Part shown: positions 25,878 to 35,000 of the stretch, piece after piece
Layout: the number at the start of each line of letters is the position of its first letter
Position numbering within the stretch: the first letter of the stretch is position 1
Made by a program: the position numbers and the translations under genes
The notes under the pieces: generated by a model
Databases searched by the model: none
What the model was told of the DNA's origin: nothing
The model's input: only the letters and a program-made list of their open reading frames with translations
Origin: Mucilaginibacter kameinonensis
GTDB lineage: Bacteria; Bacteroidota; Bacteroidia; Sphingobacteriales; Sphingobacteriaceae
Assembly (NCBI RefSeq): GCF_003675385.1
Contig: NZ_RCWZ01000001.1
Span: 372,001-436,000 of the forward strand
Length of the DNA stretch: 64,000 nucleotides
Direction: 5' to 3'

Positions 25878-26423
25878 TTAAGCTTTTTCAATTTTCGATG
25901 CCTGGTTAATGCCGGCTTCGGCTATTTGGGTAAGCAGGCTATCGCATGTCCGTTCTTCATGTAGGGTTGAGTCAAGCAGCTCGGCGGCATGCTCATAACC
26001 CAATACACTGGCCAGTGTACGGAGCGTACCGTACGAAGCAATTTCATAGTGCTCAATTTTTTGCGCGGCCGAAATAATACCGGCATCACGGGTGATGCTA
26101 CCTTTTTCGGTTTCAGCCACAATTTCCTCTCCTTCTTTGATGAGACCTGCCATCGCTTCGCATTTTACAGCTACAGCTTTTTGACCTATAGAAGCGAAAG
26201 CATCCTCCAGACGGATGATCTGGCGCTCGGTCTCGGCCTGATGGTTTTCAATAGCCGAACGCAACTCATCTGAAGTTGCTGCCTTAGCCATTTTAGGCAA
26301 TGCCTTTGAGAGGTGTTTCTCGGCCCAGTAAATGTCTTTTAGTTCATCAATAAACAATTCGTTCAGGGCCGATTCCTGCACATTGTTGGTTTGTTCGGGT
26401 GATTTTACTTTAGTTGTTGCCAT
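25878..26423 (-). CDS. DUF892 ferritin-like protein (YciE/YciF family)
   Basis: This 181-residue four-helix protein has ELKDIYWAEKHL (first helix), EKIEHYEIASYGTL-type and LHEERTCDSLL motifs, giving the Glu/His pattern of a diiron ferritin-like site. YciE/YciF proteins are stress-linked, and metal storage or detoxification is suspected but not proven. I chose ATG 26423 (MATTKVK); a longer in-frame start adds 11 residues. It stands alone, so context is uninformative. Confidence 0.88.
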   Translation of the reverse strand: MATTKVKSPEQTNNVQESALNELFIDELKDIYWAEKHLSKALPKMAKAATSDELRSAIENHQAETERQIIRLEDAFASIGQKAVAVKCEAMAGLIKEGEEIVAETEKGSITRDAGIISAAQKIEHYEIASYGTLRTLASVLGYEHAAELLDSTLHEERTCDSLLTQIAEAGINQASKIEKA

Positions 26424-26655
26424 GGTAGATGTTTTAATGTTTTTGTGAAATAACATCTACAAACACAACGCCAATTTTATTATTTTAAATAAGTAAATTA
26501 ATTATTAGGATAATTTTAGCTTGAATTTTTATCTCAATAAAGTACCCTTGATCGTCTTGCCCTACAACTATAAGTTCTAAAAAATATACAGCCTGCCCGA
26601 TTTTAAGGAATTTACCGGGTGACTTAGGGCTTCCAACTCCCAGCTTAAGACTTAC

Positions 26656-27426
26656 CTAAGCCCCTTTCTTGGTTTTTAAGCTGGCCATCAGCTGGTCGTA
26701 CAAATCATCGCTGCCGGTTTTTCGTGGTTTAAGTTTCTTAACCTTCGCGCGTTTGCCTTTTGATTTAGCCTCGATGATCTTAAGTAACTCATTGTTGTAT
26801 TCATCTTTAAATTTGGATACATCAAAATCCTCGGCATATTGATTAATTAGCGTAAGCCCCATATCCAACTCCTTTTTGCTCACGTCAATTTTATCGGGCA
26901 GGTTAAGGTCTTCCGTATCACGAATTTCCTGCGCAAAACGAATGCGGGTTACTACCAATACATTTTTTAACGGATGGACAATACAAAGGCTTTCGGTACT
27001 GCGTAATACAAAACGCGCCAGCCCCGCTTTTTTTGATTGCGTTAAGGCCTGGATGAGCAGTGCATAGGCCTTATTGTTTTTGGTGTCGGGCTCGGTGTAA
27101 TAGGAGGTTTCGTAAAACATGGGATTTACATCGGCTATATCAACAAAGCTTTCTATTTCAATTACCTTACTTTTTTCCGGCGCGGCATCTTCAAAATCCT
27201 GCTCATCCATGATCACATATTCATCATCAAGCTTATACCCTTTAACAATTTTGTCATAAGGTACTTCTTTATGGGTGTTTTCATTAACCCGCTGATAACG
27301 GATGCGGGCATGATCGCGGCTATCCAGCATATCAAAATCAAGCGAGCTGGTTTGCACTGCCGAATATAATTTAACCGGGATGCTCACCAACCCAAACCCT
27401 ATCGAACCTTTCCATATCGATCTCAT
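26656..27426 (-). CDS. ku: non-homologous end-joining protein Ku
   Basis: This 256-residue protein, the normal bacterial Ku length, starts MRSIWKGSIGFGLVSIPV, the diagnostic first strand. It covers the beta-barrel core that forms a DNA-encircling homodimer and ends in a basic Lys-rich tail (KGKRAKVKKLKPRK). Ku binds broken DNA ends and recruits LigD. No ligD is within this window. A longer frame to 27579 runs into a CCCTACACCC-type repeat (27515-27580) and is rejected. Confidence 0.95.
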   Translation of the reverse strand: MRSIWKGSIGFGLVSIPVKLYSAVQTSSLDFDMLDSRDHARIRYQRVNENTHKEVPYDKIVKGYKLDDEYVIMDEQDFEDAAPEKSKVIEIESFVDIADVNPMFYETSYYTEPDTKNNKAYALLIQALTQSKKAGLARFVLRSTESLCIVHPLKNVLVVTRIRFAQEIRDTEDLNLPDKIDVSKKELDMGLTLINQYAEDFDVSKFKDEYNNELLKIIEAKSKGKRAKVKKLKPRKTGSDDLYDQLMASLKTKKGA

Positions 27427-27735
27427 AGCCCAATAACTTAATGTATTGTAATATAACCATAAAGGGTGTAAAGGGTTTGGAAATTCGGAGCAGCAAAAGC
27501 AGTGGTAGCGGGTAAAACCCCTCCCTACACCCTCCCAGGGGAGGGAATCGCACGGCCCAACCCACTTAAAATCCCCCAATGGCCTTTTATTTCTTATAAT
27601 CGACTATCCCCCAAACAAAACCAGCCCCTCATTTATTTACAAGCATACCAATGCTTTAGGAAATAATTGTAGCCTTCCTGTTACATATTAAACTAAATAC
27701 ACGTTACCTTAGTCATAACATCAAATAAAATACAC
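27427..27735. repeat. Short gene-free stretch with a CCCTCCCAGGGGAGGG repeat
   Basis: 27515-27580 holds CCCCTCCCTACACCCTCCCAGGGGAGGGAATCGCAC, almost identical to part of 13708-13747. The remainder is AT-rich without an ORF. It lies between the divergent ku and SIMPL genes. Confidence 0.65.
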
Positions 27736-28431
27736 ATGAAAAAGCTATTTATCCTTGCCGCACTATTAGCAACTACTGTTGGAGCATTTGCCCAAAACGT
27801 TGACCTTAGGCGTAAAATTGAAGTTACAGGTATTGCCGAACAGGAAGTTACTCCTGATATTATAAACGTAACCATATCACTACAGGAATACATGGATGGC
27901 AAAAAACACATCGCCATTAATGATCTGGAAGACCAACTGGAAAAAGCCGTTAAAGATGCCGGCATTCCGTCGGCCGATTTTACAGTGAACAATGTATCGG
28001 CCTGGAACAACACTTATCAAAAGAAAAAAGCACCCGACTTTTTGGCCAGCAAACAATATGGTTTACGTGTTCGCGATTTGAACAAGTTTAACCAGATCAT
28101 GTCGAAAATTGATCCTAAAGGTATCCAGTCTACCAATATTGAAAGCTATGACTATTCAAAAATGGCCGATTTGAAACGTGACCTTAAAATTAAAGCCCTG
28201 TTGGCCGCCCGCGATAAGGCAACTTATTTACTTGCTGCCCTTGGCGAAAAATTAGGTGGTGCCATTAACATCACCGAAAGCGATAACAGCAGTTTTCCTC
28301 AGCCACGTGTTTATGCCAACACTATGATGTTCAAAGCTTCGGCCGACAGCAACGTTGGTGACTCGGATATCAGCTTCAAAACCATTAAGCTCAACTTCCA
28401 GATCCAGGCGGTATTTGAGATTGTGAAATAA
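27736..28431 (+). CDS. SIMPL (DUF541) domain-containing secreted protein
   Basis: This 231-residue protein has a signal peptide (1-19, AFAQ) and one SIMPL domain across most of the mature protein: KIEVTGIAEQEVTPDIINVTISLQ at its start, AARDKATYLLAALGEKLG in the middle. The family is periplasmic and associated with envelope and oxidative stress; its mechanism is unclear. Followed by a terminator at 28473, so probably transcribed alone. Confidence 0.9.
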   Translation: MKKLFILAALLATTVGAFAQNVDLRRKIEVTGIAEQEVTPDIINVTISLQEYMDGKKHIAINDLEDQLEKAVKDAGIPSADFTVNNVSAWNNTYQKKKAPDFLASKQYGLRVRDLNKFNQIMSKIDPKGIQSTNIESYDYSKMADLKRDLKIKALLAARDKATYLLAALGEKLGGAINITESDNSSFPQPRVYANTMMFKASADSNVGDSDISFKTIKLNFQIQAVFEIVK

Positions 28432-28437
28432 GCGCCC

Positions 28438-28545
28438 CCCAGCCCCCTAAAAGGGGGAGCGAAAAAATCCGAAGCCTCTGTTAAAACAAACAGGGGCTTT
28501 TTTCATTTTCTTGATTATGGCTCCCCCTTTAGGGAGCCGGAGGCA
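28438..28545. repeat. CCCCCTAAAAGGGGG-type repeat and the YpfJ leader
   Basis: Two inverted units (GCCCCCTAAAAGGGGGAGC and GGCTCCCCCTTTAGGGAGCC) flank the SIMPL terminator. The right unit supplies GGAGGC just before the zinc-protease ATG at 28547, a Shine-Dalgarno-like sequence unusual for this genome. Confidence 0.55.
28473..28503 (+). terminator. Rho-independent terminator after the SIMPL gene
   Basis: AGCCTCTGTT (28473-28482) pairs with AACAGGGGCT (28489-28498, one G-U), followed by TTTTT. Confidence 0.8.
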
Positions 28546-28546
28546 T

Positions 28547-29398
28547 ATGCAATGGTTTGGCAGACGCGAAAGCGATAACGTTAATGATGAACGCGGCGGT
28601 GGTGGCGGCAGATTAGCCATAGGCGGCGGGGTGCTTGGCCTGATAGCCGCTGCTATTTATTTCTTTACCGGGGTTGATCCTTCTGCCCTGCTTAACCAGG
28701 TGGCAACCAATCAGCCCGCCCTGCAGGAGCAAACAGCCAACAAAGGCCCCGAAGATGCCGGAAAGCACTTTGTACGTGTTGTTTTGGCCGATACGGAGGA
28801 TATCTGGACAAAGCTTTTTAACGATATGGGCCGTACCTATGAAAAACCTCAGCTGACGTTATTTAATGACTATGTTGAGTCGGCCTGTGGGAGGGCCAGC
28901 TCTGCAAGCGGTCCGTTTTACTGCCCGGGCGATTCGCAGGTTTATATCGATCTTTCGTTTTACGACGAGCTTAAGAACCGTTTTGGCGCGGCCGGCGATT
29001 TTGCCCAGGCTTATGTTATAGCTCATGAGGTTGGCCATCATGTGCAAAACCTGCTGGGCATCTCACAAAAAATGGACGCGGCCCGTTCAAGGCTTAGCGA
29101 ACGTGCATACAATAAACTATCCGTAAAGCTGGAATTACAGGCCGATTTTTATGCCGGCGTATGGGCACATTACGAAAAAAGCATGAAAAACGTACTCGAT
29201 AAAGGCGACATAGAAGAAGCTCTAAATGCCGCAAATGCCATTGGCGACGACCGGCTGCAAAAACAAGCTCAAGGACATATTGAGCCGGACAGCTTTACCC
29301 ATGGCACCAGCGCCCAGCGTATGTATTGGTTTAAAAAAGGGTTCGAAACCGGGGATATTAACCAGGGGGATACTTTTGGCAATGGAGATTTGGATTGA
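28547..29398 (+). CDS. neutral zinc metallopeptidase, YpfJ/KPN_02809 family
   Basis: This 283-residue protein is MQWFGRRESDNV... then a Gly-rich stretch, an N-terminal transmembrane helix (about 22-40, LAIGGGVLGLIAAAIYFF) and a zincin-like domain with HEVGHH at residues 160-165. A downstream ELQADFYAG could supply the third ligand. The family is widespread and of unknown substrate, and is predicted to be membrane-anchored with the catalytic domain outside the cytoplasm. ATG 28547 is favoured over the ORF start at 28511, which is inside repeat DNA. It ends before a bidirectional terminator shared with serS. Confidence 0.88.
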   Translation: MQWFGRRESDNVNDERGGGGGRLAIGGGVLGLIAAAIYFFTGVDPSALLNQVATNQPALQEQTANKGPEDAGKHFVRVVLADTEDIWTKLFNDMGRTYEKPQLTLFNDYVESACGRASSASGPFYCPGDSQVYIDLSFYDELKNRFGAAGDFAQAYVIAHEVGHHVQNLLGISQKMDAARSRLSERAYNKLSVKLELQADFYAGVWAHYEKSMKNVLDKGDIEEALNAANAIGDDRLQKQAQGHIEPDSFTHGTSAQRMYWFKKGFETGDINQGDTFGNGDLD

Positions 29399-29453
29399 TT
29401 AGCCAATAGATATGTTGTGACGAAACGAAGCTTTGCAATAGCATGGCGCAGAG

Positions 29454-29483
29454 CATCAGGGTCCTCTCCGAGAGACCCTGATG
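29454..29483. other. Perfect inverted repeat, function unknown
   Basis: CATCAGGGTC (29454-29463) and GACCCTGATG (29474-29483) form a perfect 10-bp stem with a 10-base loop. No strong T-run follows. It may be an mRNA-end hairpin, a protein site or a repeat fragment. Confidence 0.5.
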
Positions 29484-29519
29484 GGACAAAAATTTCGATT
29501 GATTGTATTGCTTTATAAT

Positions 29520-29560
29520 AAAAGCGCGCCATTATGAGGATATCACAATGGCGCGCTTTT
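29520..29560. terminator. Strong bidirectional terminator between ypfJ-like gene and serS
   Basis: AAAAGCGCGCCATT (29520-29533) and AATGGCGCGCTTTT (29547-29560) are perfectly complementary over 14 bp, with A/T ends on both sides. It ends both convergent genes. Confidence 0.9.
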
Positions 29561-29581
29561 GTTATTAGCTGATTAAAAAAC

Positions 29582-30853
29582 TTAATCAATCCATTCAAAC
29601 TTAGTATAAGGCACAAGCACTTCCGGTACTTTAATGCCTTTTTCAGTCTGATTATTTTCTAACAGCGTGGCTACTATACGTGGCAGGGCCAGCGCGCTAC
29701 CATTCAGCGTATGTGCCAACTGTGTTTTACCATCGGCATTACGGAAACGCAGTTTAAGCCTGTTGCTTTGAAAAGTTTCAAAGTTTGATACTGATGATAC
29801 TTCCAGCCAGCGCTGTTGTGCAGCGCTCCAAGTTTCCATATCATAAGTTAAGGCTGAGCCAAAACCCATATCGCCGCCACAAAGACGCAATACACGGTAT
29901 GGCAAACCTAATTTTTGCAACAATCCTTGTACATGGCTGCTCATTAGTTCCAATATCTCATATGATTTATCCGGATGAGCAATGGTTACAATCTCCACTT
30001 TATCAAACTGGTGTAAGCGGTTCAAACCACGCACGTGCGCACCATATGAACCTGCTTCGCGACGGAAACATGGGGTATGGCCACAGTTACGTACAGGTAA
30101 CTGATCTTCCTTCAATATCACCTCGCGGTACAGGTTGGTAATAGGTACCTCGGCAGTAGGGATCAGGTACAGGTTATCAACACCTACATGGTACATCTGC
30201 CCTTCCTTATCCGGCAATTGTGAAGTACCAAATCCTGATGCTTCGTTTACCATTAAAGGTACACTAACTTCACTGTAACCTGCTTTTTCGGCCTCGTCAA
30301 TAAAATAATTGATCAAAGCGCGTTGCAGTTTAGCTCCTTTGTTTTTGTATACAGGGAACCCGGCTCCGGTTATTTTAACGCCCAGTTCAAAATCAATGAG
30401 GTTGTATTTTGCTGCCAGCTCCCAATGCGGCAAAGCATCGGCAGGCAGTTCCGGTTTGTCGCCGTTTTCCAAAACCACTTCGTTATCTTCCGGCGTAAGG
30501 CCTTTAGGTACCGAGCTGTGTGGCAGGTTAGGCAGCAATACTAATTTCTGATATAATTCTTCTTCGGTAATGGTAAGCAGGTCGCCAAGCTTTTTGATCT
30601 CTTCCTTCCATGCACCTGTTTTGGCTTTAATACCTTCGGCTTCTTCTTTTTTGCCGCCGCGCATCAGCTCGCCAATTTGTTTCGCAGCTGCATTGGCCTC
30701 GGCCGAAACATTATCCATACTGGTTTGAGTGGAACGGCGTTTGTCGTCCAGTTCAATTATTTCATCAACCAGTTGGGGCTGTTTAAAATTTTTTACAGCC
30801 AAACGTTCCAAAACCTGTTCCCGGTTATCACGGATATAACTAACTTGCAGCAT
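29582..30853 (-). CDS. serS: seryl-tRNA synthetase
   Basis: This 423-residue class II synthetase has an N-terminal coiled-coil arm (about 30-105: NVSAEANAAAKQIGELMR) and motif 2 (CFRREAGSYGAHVRGLNRLHQF). Motif 3 (LNGSALALPRIVATLLENNQ) is near the end. It charges tRNA-Ser in the cytoplasm. ATG 30853 (MLQVSYIRDNREQV) is the family start; the upstream extension of the frame has no family similarity. A short divergent gap (about 118 bp) separates it from rsmI. Confidence 0.97.
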   Translation of the reverse strand: MLQVSYIRDNREQVLERLAVKNFKQPQLVDEIIELDDKRRSTQTSMDNVSAEANAAAKQIGELMRGGKKEEAEGIKAKTGAWKEEIKKLGDLLTITEEELYQKLVLLPNLPHSSVPKGLTPEDNEVVLENGDKPELPADALPHWELAAKYNLIDFELGVKITGAGFPVYKNKGAKLQRALINYFIDEAEKAGYSEVSVPLMVNEASGFGTSQLPDKEGQMYHVGVDNLYLIPTAEVPITNLYREVILKEDQLPVRNCGHTPCFRREAGSYGAHVRGLNRLHQFDKVEIVTIAHPDKSYEILELMSSHVQGLLQKLGLPYRVLRLCGGDMGFGSALTYDMETWSAAQQRWLEVSSVSNFETFQSNRLKLRFRNADGKTQLAHTLNGSALALPRIVATLLENNQTEKGIKVPEVLVPYTKFEWID

Positions 30854-30971
30854 TATTTTATTTTTTAGGCAAAGATATTTTTTAAGTAGCAGTTTTAAGT
30901 AGCAGCGGCAGTTTTTTTTAGAACATAGCCTGATAACTGCAACTACCCACTGCAACTGCCACTAAAAACTC

Positions 30972-31703
30972 ATGAACCAAACACAAACAGGCAAACTATA
31001 CTTAGTCCCCACCCCGATAGGTAATCTGGAGGATATGACCTTCAGGGCTATCCGGATACTAAAAGAGGTGGACTTGATACTGGCCGAGGATACCCGTACC
31101 TCTGCCCCGATGTTGAAACACTTTGAAATCCATCAAAAAGTGTTCGCGCATCATCAGCATAATGAGCACCAATCAAGCAACGAGATTGTTAAGTTTTTGC
31201 TGGAAGGTAAAAACATCGCGCTTATTTCGGATGCGGGTACGCCTGCCATTTCTGATCCGGGTTTTTTCCTGGTACGTGAGGCTTTAAAGTTTAATATCGC
31301 GGTAGAATGCCTTCCGGGAGCTACGGCCTTTGTACCGGCCCTGGTTAACTCTGGTTTCCCGACAGATAAATTTTGTTTTGAAGGTTTTTTACCGTTGAAA
31401 AAGGGCCGTCAAACCCGGTACAAGTTTTTGGCCGAAGAAGAGCGCACCATCATACTATATGAATCGCCCCACCGTTTGTTAAAAACACTGGATGAGATGG
31501 CTACCTATTTTGGTGCCGACAGACAGATCTCGGTATCGCGCGAGCTTACTAAAATGTTTGAAGAAACCGTACGGGGTACTGTTATCGAAGTAAAACAATA
31601 CTTTGAAACCCACCCCATGAAAGGCGAATTTGTAATGTGCGTGGCCGGGGCGACTGCTAAGCCCGCAAAGGGAAAGTATGACAGGGACGAGGAGGAAGAA
31701 TAG
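30972..31703 (+). CDS. rsmI: 16S rRNA (cytidine-1402-2'-O)-methyltransferase
   Basis: This 243-residue protein has the tetrapyrrole-methylase fold: GKLYLVPTPIGNLEDMTFRA at the start (LVPTPIGN signature), ILAEDTRTS, ALISDAGTPAISDPG and FEGFLPLKKG. RsmI methylates the ribose of C1402 in 16S rRNA using SAM and aids decoding accuracy. Complete length. It ends in an acidic tail (DRDEEEE) and is followed by two palindromic repeats. Confidence 0.97.
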   Translation: MNQTQTGKLYLVPTPIGNLEDMTFRAIRILKEVDLILAEDTRTSAPMLKHFEIHQKVFAHHQHNEHQSSNEIVKFLLEGKNIALISDAGTPAISDPGFFLVREALKFNIAVECLPGATAFVPALVNSGFPTDKFCFEGFLPLKKGRQTRYKFLAEEERTIILYESPHRLLKTLDEMATYFGADRQISVSRELTKMFEETVRGTVIEVKQYFETHPMKGEFVMCVAGATAKPAKGKYDRDEEEE

Positions 31704-31718
31704 CCGGTAAACACAACC

Positions 31719-31913
31719 ATGTCATTGCGGGCGAATCGTGGCAATCGCATGCTATACAGAGCGGATATGTCTTCGTGCAATTGCCACGCTTCGCTCGCAA
31801 TGACACATTTTAATATAACTAAATAAAAATCCGTCATTGCCAGGAACGAAGCAATCCCAAACCTTGCAGAGCTGCCATGCTCACCGGGGATTGCTTCGTT
31901 TCTTGTAATGACG
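31719..31913. repeat. Two palindromic repeats between rsmI and lnt
   Basis: The first unit, 31719-31805, starts ATGTCATTGCGGGCG and ends CTCGCAATGACACAT; it is the 10828/17488 family. The second, 31832-31913, starts CGTCATTGCCAGGAACGAAGCAATCCC and ends in the complementary GGGGATTGCTTCGTTTCTTGTAATGACG. The two differ in the centre but share the end rule. Confidence 0.75.
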
Positions 31914-31932
31914 CGTGTGAATATCACTCTAC

Positions 31933-33567
31933 ATGAAAAAAAACCTACCATTAGCCATACTATCGGGCTTGCTTTTGTGGATAGCCTGGCCACCTACTCC
32001 CTATACTACGTTTTTACTTTTCATTGGCTTTGTGCCTATGCTGCTGGCTGTCGAAAACATCATTAATGATGATAAGCCTAAAAAAGGCAGGCGGGTATTT
32101 AATGTAACTTTCATCGGCTTCTTTATCTGGAACTCATTATCTGTTTACTGGGTTTATAATGCGCTTAAAATAGTGGGCGAGCTTGTAGCTGTTCCTATCA
32201 CGCTCATCCCCTATTCGCTTGGGCCCTTGCTGATGGCAGCTGCCTTCTGGTTATATTACCGATTGAGGCTGGTCGCGCCCCGCTGGGTAGCGCTCATTGG
32301 CCTGGTTTGCTTCTGGATTGGCTACGAATACCTGCACCAAAGCTGGGACCTCTATTTTCCGTGGATGACACTCGGCAATGGCTTTGCCGTAGCGCATCAG
32401 TGGATACAATGGTATGAATACACAGGTGTATACGGTGGTACCGTATGGATCTGGACTGCAAATATCCTGGCCTTTTTAATCTACACGAGTTTCCGTGAAG
32501 CCCAGGCAAAAAAAACCCGGCTGGCATTGTCCGGAGCTTTGCTGATCGTCATCATAGTGCCAATCGGCTATTCCTTATCCGTTTACAGCAATTATATTGA
32601 GGAAGTAAACCCTTCAAACATTGTTGTCGCGCAACCTAATATCGATCCTTATGAGAAGGATGGCACCATTCCTCCTGCTTTGCAGGTTGATATCCTCATC
32701 CACCTTTCGAGGCAGGTTGCGCAACCCAATACCGAGTTTTTTATCTGGCCGGAAACAGCTATCCCTGCGCCTGTTTATATTAATGAAGAACAGATAGGCC
32801 AAAACACTTTCATTAAACAAGCCCAGTTTTTTTTACGCAAGTACCCTAACGGCAACCTGGTTACCGGGGCAGAAACGTACAGGCTTTATAATAACAGGGC
32901 TACCCCAACAGCAATACCTTCACCATTTGGCGGCGACCAGTTTGCTGATTTCTATAGTACTGCACTTAATTTAGAAAATGGCGACAGGATCCAGACGTAC
33001 CATAAATCGCGTTTTGTACCCGGAGCCGAATCCATGCCTTTTGGTGAAGCGCTCTCGTTCCTGAAACCTGTATTTGAGCATTTAGGCGGCGCAACAGGTA
33101 ACTATGCTCCCGACAAAGACGCGAAAGTGCTTTACTCGCAAAGCGGCATCGGCGTTGATCCCGTTATCTGCTATGAATCGATATGGGGAGGCTATATTGC
33201 CCGCTCCGTTAAAAAAGGGGCACAATTTATCGCCATTATCACCAATGATGGCTGGTGGGAAAACACGTCGGGTAAAGACCAGCATTTACAATACGCCAAA
33301 CTTCGAGCTATTGAAACACGACGTTGGGTTTGTCAATCGGCAAATACCGGTATCTCCGGCTTCATCAATCAACGAGGCGATGTTGTTAAACATACCAAAT
33401 GGTGGACTAAAACGGCCATCAAACAGGATATCAACCTTAATAGCGAACTTACTTTTTACGTTAAACACGGCGATTACATACCGCAAACAGGCAGTGTAAT
33501 GGCAGGAATTGGAATGGTGTTTTTACTGGGGATGAGATTGAGGAAGAAACAAACGCTAACCGCTTAA
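31933..33567 (+). CDS. lnt: apolipoprotein N-acyltransferase
   Basis: This 544-residue inner-membrane protein has about six N-terminal helices and a periplasmic nitrilase-like domain, then a last helix. The triad is Glu274 (WPETAIP), Lys358 (YHKSRFVPG) and Cys413 (PVICYES). It adds the third acyl chain to lipoproteins at the outer leaflet of the inner membrane, the last step of lipoprotein maturation, which fits the many lipoproteins here. It overlaps the convergent TetR gene by 4 bp at the stops. Confidence 0.96.
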   Translation: MKKNLPLAILSGLLLWIAWPPTPYTTFLLFIGFVPMLLAVENIINDDKPKKGRRVFNVTFIGFFIWNSLSVYWVYNALKIVGELVAVPITLIPYSLGPLLMAAAFWLYYRLRLVAPRWVALIGLVCFWIGYEYLHQSWDLYFPWMTLGNGFAVAHQWIQWYEYTGVYGGTVWIWTANILAFLIYTSFREAQAKKTRLALSGALLIVIIVPIGYSLSVYSNYIEEVNPSNIVVAQPNIDPYEKDGTIPPALQVDILIHLSRQVAQPNTEFFIWPETAIPAPVYINEEQIGQNTFIKQAQFFLRKYPNGNLVTGAETYRLYNNRATPTAIPSPFGGDQFADFYSTALNLENGDRIQTYHKSRFVPGAESMPFGEALSFLKPVFEHLGGATGNYAPDKDAKVLYSQSGIGVDPVICYESIWGGYIARSVKKGAQFIAIITNDGWWENTSGKDQHLQYAKLRAIETRRWVCQSANTGISGFINQRGDVVKHTKWWTKTAIKQDINLNSELTFYVKHGDYIPQTGSVMAGIGMVFLLGMRLRKKQTLTA

Positions 33568-34145
33568 TCAAGTACCGACAGGGTCGTTTTTATAATATCA
33601 TCAAAAAATGCCTTGTCGGCAGTTGCCTTAGCCGACACCTGCATGCCACGCACGGCATTAATGATAAACCGGGCCAGGGCCAGGGCATCTTGTCGGTTAT
33701 GAATCTCACCACTATCCTGTCCCTTTTTTACAGCAAGGTAAACAGCTTTTTCAAACTGCTGCTCGTTGCGGCATATCATTTCCTTCACCTCGGCATCATG
33801 CGCGGCAAGCTCAATTTCGGCGTTTACCATGAAGCAGCCTTTACGCTGCTCATCTTTTAACAATGAGGTTGTGGTAAGTTCCAAAAGCTTTTTGATAGCT
33901 TCTTTGGCCGATGTTTCATCTTTTATGATGTTGCACATCTGGTCATCCCCCGCTTTTTGATAGCTATCCAGGGCTTTAATATATAAAGCGTGTTTATCAC
34001 CAAAGGTATCGTACAAACTGGAACGACTTATGCCCAAACCTTCCACCAGATCCTGCATGGACGTACCATTGTAGCCCTTATGCCAAAAAATGCAAACGGC
34101 CTTGCTCAGTACCTCGGCTTCATCAAAATCTTTACTTCGTGCCAT
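33564..34145 (-). CDS. TetR/AcrR-family transcriptional repressor
   Basis: This 193-residue protein has an N-terminal HTH (about 10-55: GYNGTSMQDLVEGLGISRSSLYDTFGDK) and a C-terminal TetR ligand domain of the AcrR/NemR-like sort (QRKGCFMVNAEIELAAHDAEV). It lies downstream of an SDR gene on the same strand, with a tandem operator-like repeat upstream of that gene. It probably represses the SDR gene and is relieved by a reactive small molecule, as in related regulators; the last point is inferred. Confidence 0.9.
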   Translation of the reverse strand: MARSKDFDEAEVLSKAVCIFWHKGYNGTSMQDLVEGLGISRSSLYDTFGDKHALYIKALDSYQKAGDDQMCNIIKDETSAKEAIKKLLELTTTSLLKDEQRKGCFMVNAEIELAAHDAEVKEMICRNEQQFEKAVYLAVKKGQDSGEIHNRQDALALARFIINAVRGMQVSAKATADKAFFDDIIKTTLSVLD

Positions 34146-34231
34146 AACAGAAAAGCTTTACCCGTTTGTGGGCAAAGCTATTCATTTTTAATTAATTGTT
34201 TAATCTAATGCCGTGCCCGGTTTGTTTTTAA

Positions 34232-34245
34232 CCGGAACCTTCCGG
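34232..34245. promoter_or_regulatory. Perfect palindrome CCGGAACCTTCCGG between SDR and TetR genes
   Basis: It is 6-2-6 symmetrical, 87 bp upstream of the tetR start, and shares GGAA/TTCC half-sites with the tandem sites at 35021-35075 but with shorter spacing. Possible second operator for autoregulation, or an SDR mRNA-end hairpin. Confidence 0.35.
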
Positions 34246-34250
34246 ATTAA

Positions 34251-35000
34251 TTATCTTACACCGCCGCTGGCAATGATAATTTCGCCGGTTAACCAGCGTG
34301 AATCGTCAGAAGCCAGGAACACCGCTATTGGAGCGATATCATCCGGCTGACCGATACGACCAAGCGGTGTAGTTTTTTCTATCTCTATCTGGAAATCGCT
34401 ACCTATAAAGCCTGCAGTATGTGTACCTTCTGTTTCAACCATACCTGGATTGATGGCGTTTACGCGGATCTTTTTAGCACCAAGCTCTTTCGATAATACC
34501 TGTGTGATAGAATCAACAGCTCCTTTAGTACCAGTATAAATAGCGCTTTGTGGCGGAGTAATACGGGTAACAGTTGAGCTAACGTTGATTATGCTGCCGC
34601 CTTTATCGCCAAAGCTGTTAACAGCGGCTTGTGATGCAAGTAATAAACCAAGTACGTTGGTATTAAACTGGCGATGAAACTCATCTTCGGTAACTGCTTC
34701 AATTGGTGTAAATTGATATACACCTGCGTTGTTTACCAAAACGTCAACACCACCAAAAGCTTCTGTGGTTTCAGCAAAAAGACGGTCAACATCTGCCTTT
34801 ACTGCTACGCTACCTTGTACCGCGATGGCTTTGCCGCCATTAGCTGTAATTTCGGCTACCACTTTATCGGCACCTGTTTTATCTGATGCGTAATTTACTA
34901 CTACTGCTGCACCTTCTGAAGCCAGGCTTTTAGCTATACCTGCGCCAATACCTTTTGATGCTCCTGTTACTACTGCAACTTTGTTCTCTAATTTTTTCAT
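34251..35000 (-). CDS. SDR-family NAD(P)-dependent oxidoreductase
   Basis: This 249-residue protein is a classical short-chain dehydrogenase: cofactor loop TGASKGIG (12-19), NNAG (90-93), Ser141/142, Tyr155 and Lys159 in the YTGTK motif. The fold binds NAD(P)H and reduces a carbonyl; FabG-like sequences are close but many different substrates exist. The gene lies 105 bp upstream of the TetR gene with tandem operator-like sites just before its own start, so it is the probable regulated target. Confidence 0.92.
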   Translation of the reverse strand: MKKLENKVAVVTGASKGIGAGIAKSLASEGAAVVVNYASDKTGADKVVAEITANGGKAIAVQGSVAVKADVDRLFAETTEAFGGVDVLVNNAGVYQFTPIEAVTEDEFHRQFNTNVLGLLLASQAAVNSFGDKGGSIINVSSTVTRITPPQSAIYTGTKGAVDSITQVLSKELGAKKIRVNAINPGMVETEGTHTAGFIGSDFQIEIEKTTPLGRIGQPDDIAPIAVFLASDDSRWLTGEIIIASGGVR

